Origin: Gimesia fumaroli | Lineage (GTDB): Bacteria; Planctomycetota; Planctomycetia; Planctomycetales; Planctomycetaceae | Length of the DNA stretch: 64,000 bases | Direction: 5' to 3' | NCBI RefSeq assembly: GCF_007754425.1 | Contig: NZ_CP037452.1 | Location: 3,571,164 to 3,635,163 of the forward strand | Shown: positions 39,687 through 47,521 of the stretch, one piece after another | How the letters are laid out: the number at the start of each line of letters is the position of its first letter | Position numbering within the stretch: the first letter of the stretch is position 1 | The notes under the pieces: model-generated | The model's input: only the letters and a program-made list of their open reading frames with translations | What the model was told of the DNA's origin: nothing | The model's database searches: none | Made by a program: the position numbers and the translations under genes

Positions 39687-39709
39687 TTAGGAGCCTGAAA
39701 ATGGACTAA
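39687..39709 (+). other. Ribosome site plus two-codon frame: 'empty' cassette
   Basis: TTTAGGAG, seven bases, then ATG GAC TAA. It lies 28 bases after copy 6, the same spacing as real genes after other copies. It looks like a gene start whose body has been lost, or a minimal leader. Confidence 0.4.
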
Positions 39710-39829
39710 AATGACTTAATTTTTATTTTGAAAGTTCAAGAAGGCGCAATTGAGCAGTAGTGGTGTTATGGTCATGTTTAGTTTCATGATATATCTTGTT
39801 ATTGCAGCAAAAAAAAGGTTACTTCTTTC

Positions 39830-40732
39830 ATGCCCACATTCTCAAATGACAACTGCCCAAACTGTGGAGCCTCAACGGCCTTTGGCTGGGACGGTAATTC
39901 ATGTTTCAACTGTCACTATAATGCGTCACTTGCTGAACAAGATAGCAACCTTGCTCTAGCTCTTGTCGAAGACCCAGATCTTCAGCGCGACTTCGCACTT
40001 TATTCATGCCATGAGAGCATCGATAAACTTGTCGATGCAATTAAAGAAAGTCATATGTTTGCTGTTACCGACGAAAGTGCTGCTCGGTTGGATCTCAGCG
40101 CGTATCTAACTAAAAAAGCCGTTACCACGATTCACTCGACTTCTGGAGATGGACCATTGCTACGTCAGGGGACGAAGGATTTGGTGCGAATTACTCTCGA
40201 CAAGCTTTTTGCTACTCCAACAGAATTCGCCGTTCGCGGCTTGAGGCTGACCTCGCCACCAACTAATTGGCAAGAGGCTCTTGATCAAGAAAAGGCAATT
40301 AAACTATTTCGTAACAAACTTGCCTATCAGATTGTGGATGATGTGTTTGACCAGGCTATTAGTGACTTCGAATCTATAAAGAGACAAGTTTGCGAGTATG
40401 CCAAAACGTCTTCGATCCCGGCCTCTGAACAAGAAACACAATCTGATGTCCCTAAATTTAATTCCAGGATTACTACTCAAGTAAAGTCACAAGCAAGTTC
40501 AATTGAGGATACAACGTGGACGGACGAAGAATACAACAATGCGTTTGGATGTTTAATAGCAATTCCGTTTGCGATCATCGGTTTTATGATCCATCCCTTC
40601 TTGGGGTTCGTGGCAGGCATAATTGTGTTTACGGCTGCAGCAGCTGCGGCAAAACAGTTCGGAATATTTTCTACAATTGTTGGTGCGATTATTATTGGAA
40701 ATATTATTTACAATATGATAAATGGGAAATAA
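39830..40732 (+). CDS. Zinc-ribbon protein with C-terminal membrane helices
   Basis: 300 residues. The N-terminus has two CxxC pairs, NCPNCGAS and SCFNCHYN, a zinc ribbon. Residues ~30-200 are helical and polar (SCHESIDKLVDAIKESH). After an Asp/Glu/Ser linker, two hydrophobic helices end the protein (FGCLIAIPFAIIGFMIHPFL, then FSTIVGAIIIGNIIYNMI). Tail-anchored topology with the ribbon in the cytoplasm is likely. No family recognised. Followed by degenerate hairpin copy 7. Confidence 0.65.
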   Translation: MPTFSNDNCPNCGASTAFGWDGNSCFNCHYNASLAEQDSNLALALVEDPDLQRDFALYSCHESIDKLVDAIKESHMFAVTDESAARLDLSAYLTKKAVTTIHSTSGDGPLLRQGTKDLVRITLDKLFATPTEFAVRGLRLTSPPTNWQEALDQEKAIKLFRNKLAYQIVDDVFDQAISDFESIKRQVCEYAKTSSIPASEQETQSDVPKFNSRITTQVKSQASSIEDTTWTDEEYNNAFGCLIAIPFAIIGFMIHPFLGFVAGIIVFTAAAAAAKQFGIFSTIVGAIIIGNIIYNMINGK

Positions 40733-40874
40733 TCTGTGTAGTGTCGCCACCTGGTTTCCGTAGTATTTAAGGCACTCCGCAGTTTCCAGGATATTCGTAC
40801 ATGTCGATTCTATTCAGCCGCTGCGTTTCTTCCTTGAGTCAAACTGGGGGCAAAGGCAACTACAGACTGTGGCT

Positions 40875-40905
40875 AATTGATCGGGTAACAAGTATTACCA
40901 GGACC
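40875..40905. repeat. 32-nt hairpin element, copy 7 (degenerate)
   Basis: GATCGGGTAA - CAAGTA - TTACCAGGACC. The GGTAA-N6-TTACC core is intact; outer arms are partly unpaired. About 140 bases after the zinc-ribbon gene. Confidence 0.6.
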
Positions 40906-40941
40906 TCTGTTCGAAAATTGAACCATTAGAAAACTAAAGCT

Positions 40942-41016
40942 ATGAACACGAACACCGAACTGGCTGATTCTCAATCTGTCGGACGGCCCAAGGATCGGGG
41001 GGAGAAAGATGACTGA
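40942..41016 (+). CDS. Possible 24-residue leader peptide
   Basis: ATG 40942 opens a 24-codon frame (MNTNTELADSQSVGRPKDRG, then EKDD) whose stop overlaps the next gene's start by eight bases (ATGACTGA). It starts 36 bases after copy 7, the spacing seen for real genes. It could be a coupled leader or a gene remnant. No strong ribosome site. Confidence 0.35.
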   Translation: MNTNTELADSQSVGRPKDRGEKDD

Positions 41017-41230
41017 TAAGAAAGACTTTGAGGTGCCTTGTGTTGTTTCGAGGCGATCCCTTCAATTCTCGTCTAAAGGAACGCAGCGGCTTAATCTTGG
41101 TGAAGTCATCGAGCTTGATGTCATGACGATGTCTGAGGAAGATGTAGAGCGTAAAATTTGCAGCCTTTACATAACCCGCGAAAAGTTGTTGGCGGTATTA
41201 GATCTGATCGAACCTGCATCTTATGCATAG
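41009..41230 (+). CDS. Small hypothetical protein
   Basis: 73 residues, MTDKKDFEVPCVVSRRSLQF, beta-rich then a helical end (YITREKLLAVLDLIEPAS). GGGGGGAG lies before ATG 41009. Its stop is 14 bases before hairpin copy 8. The make-up resembles small phage proteins but no family is recognised. Confidence 0.65.
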   Translation: MTDKKDFEVPCVVSRRSLQFSSKGTQRLNLGEVIELDVMTMSEEDVERKICSLYITREKLLAVLDLIEPASYA

Positions 41231-41244
41231 ACAGCTAAAAAATG

Positions 41245-41276
41245 AATGACTGGGTAACGGTGTTTACCTGGTCATT
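41245..41276. repeat. 32-nt hairpin element, copy 8
   Basis: AATGACTGGGTAA - CGGTGT - TTACCTGGTCATT; fully paired with two G-U pairs. Preceded by A-rich and followed by TTTAAAT sequence. Confidence 0.85.
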
Positions 41277-41370
41277 TAAATGGGAAGGTTATTGACATCT
41301 TAGTTAGACTTCTTCAATCTATAATTACTGAACTTATTCGAACTGGATCTAACTTACTAAGGTGGATTTT

Positions 41371-41778
41371 GTGAGTGATGAACTATCTCAGGCACAGTTT
41401 GAGATCATTGAAGAGCTCAAACGGATTGCAAAAAAACTTGGTGTAAAACAGGTCTCAATGAATGACTTCGAAGAGCATCGAGAAATATCTGCTTTAACTA
41501 CAGTCATGAACCACTTTGGAACTTGGAATGAGGCTATCGAAGCTGCTGGGTTAGTGCCGTACCCCCCAGGTGGTAGCAATCGCGAACCGATAATATCAGA
41601 TGATGAACTTCTCATGGAAATTATTTTGTTACATGAGCAATTTGGGAAACCACCATCAGACCGCAGAATGAATTCACATGGAAAGTATTCGGTAAGACCA
41701 TATCTTGCAAGATGGGGATCGTTCACAAAAGCACGCGAAGCCGCATATGAAAAGTATGGTATACCGGAGAAAGAATGA
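41371..41778 (+). CDS. Homing-endonuclease-associated repeat (HNR) protein
   Basis: 135 residues from GTG 41371 (AAGGTGG upstream). Two repeats of the HNR type: residues ~10-60 (ELKRIAKKLGVKQVSMNDF then HFGTWNEAIEAAGL) and ~75-130 (ELLMEIILLHEQFGKPPSDR then RWGSFTKAREAAYEKYG). These repeats bind DNA next to homing endonucleases or act alone as regulators. No nuclease domain is attached here. Stop TGA lies inside hairpin copy 9. Confidence 0.8.
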   Translation: MSDELSQAQFEIIEELKRIAKKLGVKQVSMNDFEEHREISALTTVMNHFGTWNEAIEAAGLVPYPPGGSNREPIISDDELLMEIILLHEQFGKPPSDRRMNSHGKYSVRPYLARWGSFTKAREAAYEKYGIPEKE

Positions 41779-41805
41779 CCGGGTAACTCATATTACCCGG
41801 ACATT
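41774..41805. repeat. 32-nt hairpin element, copy 9
   Basis: AATGACCGGGTAA - CTCATA - TTACCCGGACATT; one mismatch. The stop of the HNR gene is bases 3-5 of the element. ATTTTG follows. Confidence 0.85.
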
Positions 41806-41933
41806 TTGTTCTACTTCAAGATCTCTCGTTTCAGAAAATGACGGGAATATTTAGTAGCAGAGTAGTTCCTTATGGGATCGAAATGCTTTCTAAGCAATGT
41901 TTGCACCAAGGCACAATCGCAAGGCTTTGTACC

Positions 41934-42098
41934 ATGGAATTCATAAAGAAACGGCTGCAAGTATTTGTGTCGTCTACAGACACAAACTTGATAACTGAGC
42001 GTCAGGCTGCAGTCGAAGCGATCCTAACTCCAGGTCATATACCTGCAGGCATGGTTATGCGCCCGCTACCAGATGTAGCCATTGCTGGAGAGTTCTGA
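41934..42098 (+). pseudogene. Truncated DUF4062 domain (effector domain remnant)
   Basis: ATG 41934 starts MEFIKKRLQVFVSSTDTNLI, then ERQAAVEAILTPGHIPAGM, a close match in style to the start of DUF4062 proteins. After this ~40-residue segment the frame breaks into unrelated sequence and stops at 42098, inside the 3' end of the opposite-strand gene. DUF4062 is often an N-terminal effector module of NLR-like (NB-ARC/TPR) proteins. So this is probably the stub of a second such gene, cut off by a rearrangement near 42057. Confidence 0.7.
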
Positions 42099-42650
42099 AG
42101 CTGCTTTCTCGGCTCTCTCTTCAAGCCAATTGATTGCTGCTGGCGGAACGTGATTTTCAATCGAGAATTCCTTTGTTGACGGATCATGAAACAAGCCCCA
42201 TAGGAGCTCGGGCTTGTACGACAGTCGCCACGACAAACCGAGTACAACGATATTCTTTCTCGTAAGTGTTCGCTTCTGGCCTATTTCAAAACTGATTTCA
42301 AGATGGGCTTTACCTCCGCCACCCCCGTATTTTCCTCTGGTTGCAACGTAGTCGAATCGAGCATGCATGCAGTCGTCGTAAGTAGTCGCAGTGTACCCTT
42401 CGTGAATTGGGTTGTAGCCGCGGCCGTATTTGACTTTACTGTCCTTCTTGATTAAGCGGAGTGCGGAAATTATTCCATTGACCTCTTCGTCAAATGTGGA
42501 GGTGATGTGCTCGTAATCTGATGCCCAGTTCTTTGCGGTTTTCATCTCATCTTGCTTTCTTTTAATATCGGGATCAACTTGCGTTTTTTCCTTTGCCTGA
42601 TTGTCAAGAAAGTCATCGATTTTTCGACTCAATCGTTCATGAATGCCCAT
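42066..42650 (-). CDS. Hypothetical protein
   Basis: 194 residues, MGIHERLSRKIDDFLDNQAK, a charged helical N-terminal third. The middle has YGRGYNPIHEGYTATTYDDC, then a Gly-rich loop (GKYGGGGGKAHLEISFEIG) and a strand-rich part (IVVLGLSWRLSYKPELLWGLF). No membrane segment. The stop sits at the junction with the DUF4062 stub, so its 3' end may have been changed by the same event. No family recognised. Confidence 0.55.
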   Translation of the reverse strand: MGIHERLSRKIDDFLDNQAKEKTQVDPDIKRKQDEMKTAKNWASDYEHITSTFDEEVNGIISALRLIKKDSKVKYGRGYNPIHEGYTATTYDDCMHARFDYVATRGKYGGGGGKAHLEISFEIGQKRTLTRKNIVVLGLSWRLSYKPELLWGLFHDPSTKEFSIENHVPPAAINWLEERAEKAASELSSNGYIW

Positions 42651-42923
42651 GTCACTGATTCCTGTGGAGTTAAATTGGCTTCGCGTGTAAAGGAGACCAT
42701 CCCTACGTCACATAATGCCAGAGCACTGTTCATAATGCCAATGGATAATTGATCTTCAATTTGAAACTTTGGTCTTTTTTATGTTTACATCAATTACTTA
42801 CTGATATTGATAATAGAAAACACAATAAGGCGCAAAGTGATCTTAAAACTCATTGAGTAATTCCAGCAGACATTAAGACGCAAACAATTCTCGCTTGATT
42901 GAGACGAGCAAATGAAAAAAATC

Positions 42924-42955
42924 AATGACCGGGTAATGTCTGTTACCCGGTCATT
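42924..42955. repeat. 32-nt hairpin element, copy 10
   Basis: AATGACCGGGTAA - TGTCTG - TTACCCGGTCATT: perfect consensus, 13 pairs. The stop of the minus-strand TPR gene (42951-42953) is within it, so the element overlaps a stop in the same way on this strand. Confidence 0.92.
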
Positions 42956-45200
42956 GTTTTGAATCTTCGTTGTCCCCAGCATTAGCTTCTTTACAGCGCT
43001 GGTAATTATCCCTGACAATCTTCGTGTTGGGATGTTCCGGTCCAAGTGTCGAGGTAAAGACATCGGTTGCCTGCAGATAGAGTGGTTCGGCCTCTTCGTA
43101 ACGCCCCTGGCTTCGATACAGACTAGCCAGGTTGTTGAGGCTGGTCGCGAAGTCCGGATGGTTTTCCCCCAGGACAGTACGACGAATTTCCATTGCCTGC
43201 AGGTAGAGTGGTTCGGCCTCTTCGTAACGCCCCTGGCTTTCATAGAGACCAGCCAGGTTGTTGAGGCTGGTCGCGAAGTCCGGATGGTTTTCCCCCAGGA
43301 CAGTACGACTAATTTCCATTGCCTGCAGATAGAGTGGTTTGGCCTCTTCGTAACGCCCCTGGCTTTCATAGAGACCAGCCAGGTTGTTGAGGCTGGTCGC
43401 GAAGTCCGGATGGTTTTCCCCCAGGACAGTACGACTAATTTCCATATCCTGCAGATAGAGTGGTTCGGCCTCTTCGTAACGCCCCTGGCTTCGATACAGA
43501 TTAGCCAGGTTGTTGAGGCTGGTCGCGAAGTTCGGATGGTTTTCCCCCAGGACAGTACGACTAATTTCCATTGCCTGCAGATAGAGTGGTTCGGCCTCTT
43601 CGTAACACCCCTGGCTTTCATAGAGACCAGCCAGGTTGTTGAGGCTGGTCGCGAAGTCCGGATGGTTTTCCCCCAGGACAGTACGACGAATTTCCATTGC
43701 CTGCAGATAGAGTGGTTCGGCCTCTTCGTAACGCCCCTGGCTTTGATACAAAAAAGCCAGGTTGTTGAGGCTGTTCGCGAAGTCCGGATGGTTTTCCTCC
43801 AGGACAGTACGACGCATTTCCATTGCCTGCAGATAGAGTGGTTCGGCCTCTTCGTAACGCCCCTGGCTTCGATACAAAAGAGCCAGGTTGTTGAGGCTGG
43901 TCGCGCAGTCCGGATGGTTTTCCCCCAGGACAGTACAATGAATTTCCATTGCCTGCAGGTAGAGTGGTTCGGCCTCTTCGTAACGCCCCTGTCTTCGATA
44001 CAGATTAGCCAGGTTGTTGAGGCTGGTCGCGAAGTTCGGATGGTTTTCCCCCAGGACAGTACGACTAATTTCCATTGCCTGCAGGTAGAGTGGTTCGGCC
44101 TCTTCGTAACGCCCCTGGCTTCGATACAGATTAGCCAGGTTGTTGAAGCTGTTCGCGAAGTCCGGATGGTTTTCCCCCAGGACAGTACGACGAATTTCCA
44201 TTGCCTGCAGGTAGAGTGGTTCGGCCTCTTCGTAACGCCCCTGGCTTTCATAGAGACTAGCCAGGTTGTTGAGGCTGGTCGCGAAGTCCGGATGGTTTTC
44301 CCCCAGGACAGTACGACGAGTTTCCATTGCCTGAAGATAGAGTGGTTCGGCCTCTGTGTATTCACCAACCTGATAGAATAAATTGGCTTGTTTACCTAAC
44401 AATGATCCACTGTTTTCTGATTCAATCTTTGACTGCTGAATGTAATCGATGGCGACCATACTTTGTGATGCAAGACGTCGGCAATCCTGCCAATTACCAT
44501 GTTCAGGCCAAGGATAGATTTCATTGGTACAGTTCACAACGCGTTCCTGCCAGATCGATTCCTCATCTTGTGAGTTGATCCTTGATTTCATCACTTCCTG
44601 GACAAGACGATGAATACTGAATTCGTTCTTTCCAGGTACCATCTGAATCAGAGAATAATTCAATAATGGTTGGAGTAGATCTGATACATCATTTTCGGTT
44701 TGTTTCAAAAAACGCTGAATCGATTCGCTCAGATATTCTGCCCCCTGTGCGATCAATTCGATGGGGATGGAATCAGGGGCAAGAAAAGCACAAAAACGGA
44801 GTACATCAGCGGAAGCCTGTGATTTCTCCTCTTCTTCTATTTCCTGAAAATTGATTAACCAGGTCCTTTCAACGGATTTTGAATACTTTCCGAAAACCGG
44901 TTTCTGTTTTTCTAAATGCGTCAATTTTGACTCGTGATAGCGATGCAGGTAGTTTTCGAAAGTGGAGGCTTGCTTTTTATGAAGGTAGGCACCCGCCTGC
45001 TCTAAAGCCAAAGGCAATCCGTCGAGTTCTTTGGCCAGTTCTAGCGCGAAGGCCTGTTCCGATTCATTCAACTCACGCGCCACTCGTTTGATTAGGAAAT
45101 TGGTCGCCTGATCCGGAGGTAGTCTGTCGACTTCGATTGGTTTCAGAATTTCTAGCATGTCGAACAAACTAGCGCGGGAGGTCAGCAGAACATGCCCCTG
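42951..45200 (-). pseudogene. NB-ARC C-terminal part plus TPR array (3' fragment)
   Basis: 750 codons. It starts in the NB-ARC sensor region (QGHVLLTSRASLFDMLEI, then AKELDGLPLALEQAGAYL, the GLPLA motif) and continues through a winged-helix-like segment (LRFCAFLAPDSIPIELIAQG). Ten full TPR units of 42 residues plus a degenerate first one follow (consensus SLNNLAGLYESQGRYEEAEP). An in-frame ATG inside the IS end would allow translation of this fragment alone, giving a sensor without effector. Confidence 0.85.
43069..44394 (-). repeat. Tandem 126-bp TPR-coding repeats
   Basis: Ten near-identical 126-bp units plus a diverged one. Most differences fall at a few codons (for example LYES/LYRS/LYQS/LYRR, IRR/ISR/IHC/MRR, DFAT/NFAT/DCAT). 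Because 126 is a multiple of three, all frames on both strands stay open for over 1 kb, which creates false ORFs. Confidence 0.95.
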
Positions 45201-45269
45201 TGGCATGCTCCCCTTAACTTGATCCATTTGTTGTGAGAGTTTCCAATAGACTTTTTATAGGAGACAATC

Positions 45270-45557
45270 ATGACGAAACGACGCAGTAAACGACATACCC
45301 CGGAACAGATTATCCGCAAATTGCGAGACGCCGAGGCGATGCAGAATGCGGGAAAGACAATTGGCGAAATCTGCCAGCAGATGGGAATCAGTGAGCAGAC
45401 CTTTCATCGCTGGCGAACTCAGTACGGCGGGATGAAGGCCGAAGAGGCCAAACGGCTCAAAGAACTGGAGCAGGAAAACAGCCGACTCAAGAAGCTGCTC
45501 GCTGAAGCCGAACTCGATAAAGCGATGCTCAAGGATATTGCGGAGGGAAACTTCTAA
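45270..45557 (+). CDS. IS3-family transposase OrfA
   Basis: 95 residues: helix-turn-helix RRSKRHTPEQIIRKLRDAE, MGISEQTFHRWRTQYGGM, then a leucine-zipper-like LKELEQENSRLKKLLAEAEL. The slippery heptamer G GGA AAC (45545-45551) lies just before the stop, in the correct phase for -1 frameshifting into orfB. Confidence 0.93.
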   Translation: MTKRRSKRHTPEQIIRKLRDAEAMQNAGKTIGEICQQMGISEQTFHRWRTQYGGMKAEEAKRLKELEQENSRLKKLLAEAELDKAMLKDIAEGNF

Positions 45558-46444
45558 GCCCTTCTCGCAAACGCCAGGCAGTCCAGCATCTGCAGGAAAC
45601 ATATGAGGTTTCAGAACGCAAAGCCTGTCAGTTGGTGGATCAGCCCCGTTCCAGTCAACGCTATCAGGCGACTCCACCTGATGGTGAAGCCGCTTTGCTG
45701 AAACAGATCCTGAAGCTGGTACGGCGACACCCCCGTTTCGGGTATCGCCGTATCGGCAGGATGATGCAGGCGACTGGCTGGAAGGTGAACCTGAAACGGA
45801 TCTACCGCTTGTGGCGTCGAGAAGGGCTCAAAGTCCCCAGAAAACAAAGAAAAAAACGCTCGTTGGGTACGGGAGCGAATGCCTGTCATCGCCGTCGGCC
45901 TGAGAGGAAAAACCACGTGTGGTGCTGGGATTTTATTTTTGATCGCACAGAAACGGGGACCACACTCAAGTGGCTCACGATTTTAGACGAGTATACGAGG
46001 GAGTGTCTGGCCTTGCAGGTGGATCGTCACATCACCAGTGAGCATGTGATCGATGTTCTGGCTGAGCTGTTTAAAACGCACGGTGTGCCAGAATATATTC
46101 GAAGTGACAACGGCAGTGAATTCGTTTCCCAGGCGATACGTGTCTGGCTGAAACGGATCGGTGTGGAGACGCTGTATATCGAACCAGCCAGCCCCTGGGA
46201 GAATGGTTATGCAGAGAGTTTCCACAGTCGAGTGCGGGATGAGTTCATGAACTGTGAGATCTTCGAAAACCTGAAATCCGCCCGGAAGCAGACAGCAGCC
46301 TGGAAAGAACAATACAACACAGTGCGGCCACACAGTTCCTTGGGGTACCGCACGCCCAGAGATTTTTCAGAGCAGTGTTCCTCTTCCAGACGGACTACGT
46401 CCGCCTTCCAGAGAAACACTGCTGAGACCCCAATACTCTCATAG
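45545..46444 (+). CDS. IS3-family transposase OrfB (made as OrfAB by -1 frameshift)
   Basis: Frame open from the slippery site. It begins SPSRKRQAVQHLQETYEVSE, typical of IS407-like OrfB. The HTH_21 region (RHPRFGYRRIGRMM) is followed by the rve/DDE core: WDFIFD (first Asp), RSDNGSEF (second Asp), WENGYAESFH (Glu), then VRPHSSLGYRTP. All catalytic residues are present, so it looks functional. The stop lies in the right terminal region of the IS. Confidence 0.93.
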   Translation, partial: GKLLSPSRKRQAVQHLQETYEVSERKACQLVDQPRSSQRYQATPPDGEAALLKQILKLVRRHPRFGYRRIGRMMQATGWKVNLKRIYRLWRREGLKVPRKQRKKRSLGTGANACHRRRPERKNHVWCWDFIFDRTETGTTLKWLTILDEYTRECLALQVDRHITSEHVIDVLAELFKTHGVPEYIRSDNGSEFVSQAIRVWLKRIGVETLYIEPASPWENGYAESFHSRVRDEFMNCEIFENLKSARKQTAAWKEQYNTVRPHSSLGYRTPRDFSEQCSSSRRTTSAFQRNTAETPILS

Positions 46445-46473
46445 CAACTGGTACAGAAATGGGGGGCCTGTCA

Positions 46474-46894
46474 CCTGGCTTTGCATTGGTAAGAAAGGGG
46501 CTAAACAGTCTGGTTGATCTGCGTTATCAAAGATCAGTAACCAGTTTTGATGTTGTTCCATCCACTGTTTGAAGGCAGGTACTGTCGTCTCTGCTTTGGT
46601 GTCATCGAACGGGATTTTTAATTTTTCACAATAACCTGCATAGCTGTTTAACAGCAATAGCGAGGGATCAACCGGCTTAGAATCTTGGTCATCGGTCAAC
46701 TGTACCCAGAAAACGTATTCATATTCTGCCTGATATCGATAAGCATATTCGGCGGCAATTTGTGTTTTGCCAATGCCTCCCAGACCTCGGATTGCCTGAG
46801 TCAAAGCCGTTCTACCACCGGAGGTGAGGCGAGTTCGAATTTCGTTTAGTTCATTTTTACGACCGGTAAAGGCAGGGTTCACTTTGAATGGCAC
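46474..46894 (-). pseudogene. NB-ARC N-terminal fragment (ATPase domain, 5' side of IS)
   Basis: GTG 46894 gives FTGRKNELNEIRTRL, then the Walker A IRGLGGIGKTQIAAEYAYRY and Walker B-type NWLLIFDNADQ. It is cut at codon CAG by the IS, where 12 foreign residues follow before a stop. The same frame extends upstream to the A10 run, so it was probably never a separate gene. Confidence 0.85.
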
Positions 46895-46908
46895 ATCAAA
46901 GATTTTGT

Positions 46909-47382
46909 TTACTTTTTTTTTTCAACCAGCTTTCTGATGCCTTTCGCGACATCAGTAAATGCTTCATCTTCACTATGCCAGTCTGGTCCGGTTATGGCTT
47001 TTCCATCTCGGGGTAATGCGCTCAGTTTTCCAAAGGGGGCAGAATGCCATTCACATGTTCTTAAAATGACAGGAACAACAATGGCGTCATTGGATTGATG
47101 GCGTTCCATCGCCCTTGTCATCTCGATTTCGTAACAATAGTCCGAGGCAATAAAGTCGGCGCTGATTAAAAGCAGAATGATATCTGCTTGTTCCAGTTTG
47201 TCACTGATTTCATTGTCGATTTCTGATCCTGATAATATCTTTCGGTCATGCCATTCTGAAATATAGCCTTCTCGATTCAATAACTTGAGCTGCTTCTCAA
47301 GTTTATTCCTCAGTTCTTCATCCTCATGGGAATAAGAATAAAATAGATTCAAAGGAACAATTGGTTGAAGGCTGTCACTCAT
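46909..47382 (-). CDS. TIR-domain protein (effector part of the split NLR-like gene)
   Basis: 157 residues: LNLFYSYSHEDEELRNKLEK at the start, ISEWHDRKILSGSEIDNEI, then LLISADFIASDYCYEIEM with the Glu expected at the NADase site. Bacterial TIR domains of this type cleave NAD+ or make signalling nucleotides. It stops in the A10 run region, 15 bases before the NB-ARC start. A -1 shift at A AAA AAG would fuse it to the ATPase. As it stands, a free TIR could still be made. Confidence 0.85.
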   Translation of the reverse strand: MSDSLQPIVPLNLFYSYSHEDEELRNKLEKQLKLLNREGYISEWHDRKILSGSEIDNEISDKLEQADIILLLISADFIASDYCYEIEMTRAMERHQSNDAIVVPVILRTCEWHSAPFGKLSALPRDGKAITGPDWHSEDEAFTDVAKGIRKLVEKKK

Positions 47383-47521
47383 ACCAAAACCTCTAGCGAT
47401 CTCGTCAGAAAACAGAAATAGATATTAGCCTTTAATAGAACATGAAACGTCTCGTTTGTACATGTCTGAGGTGTAAAATAATAACGTTAACGGGTTTTTA
47501 GAAAAATGCTCAGAAAGCAAC

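Larger units (their letters stand above)
45201..46473 (+). mobile_element. IS3-family insertion sequence (IS407-like), 1273 bp
   Basis: Ends: left TGGCATGCTCCCC... and right (complement) TGACAGGCCCCCC..., imperfect inverted repeats of about 39 bp, both ending ATGAGAGT or GTGAGAGT. Flanked by the 4-bp direct repeat CCTG at 45197-45200 and 46474-46477. It contains orfA and orfB joined by a -1 frameshift. Four-base duplications and the orfB type point to the IS407 subgroup. Inserted in the NB-ARC coding region. Confidence 0.92.
42951..47382 (-). pseudogene. TIR/NB-ARC/TPR NLR-like gene, interrupted by IS and frame break
   Basis: Reading right to left: TIR domain (46909-47382), a -1 frame change at an A10 run (46913-46922), NB-ARC N-part (to 46474), IS3-family insertion (45201-46473), NB-ARC C-part and TPR array (42951-45200). 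Without the IS and one CCTG copy, the frame reads from MQSQ straight into GHVLLTSRAS, as in intact NB-ARC proteins. The ancestral product would be about 1050 residues: a TIR effector, an ATPase switch and a repeat sensor, the layout of bacterial NLR-like defence proteins. Defence is inferred from architecture. Confidence 0.85.

Noticed and set aside
41292..41325. TTGACA ... TATAAT before the HNR gene as a promoter
   Set aside because: The spacing is 22 bases, too long for a normal sigma-70 promoter; either box alone is weak evidence.
36877..42955. Hairpin family considered as integron attC sites
   Set aside because: Arms lack the GTTRRRY/RYYYAAC boxes, the element is only 32 nt, genes lie on both strands, and no integron-type recombinase with its attI is seen.
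42794..44381. Long frames on both strands over the TPR repeats
   Set aside because: The 126-bp period keeps wrong frames open. Their translations repeat Trp/Ser/Arg-rich noise; only the NB-ARC-TPR frame makes sense.
43069..44394. Repeat array considered as CRISPR
   Set aside because: Units are contiguous 126-bp coding TPR repeats without spacers, and no cas genes are nearby.
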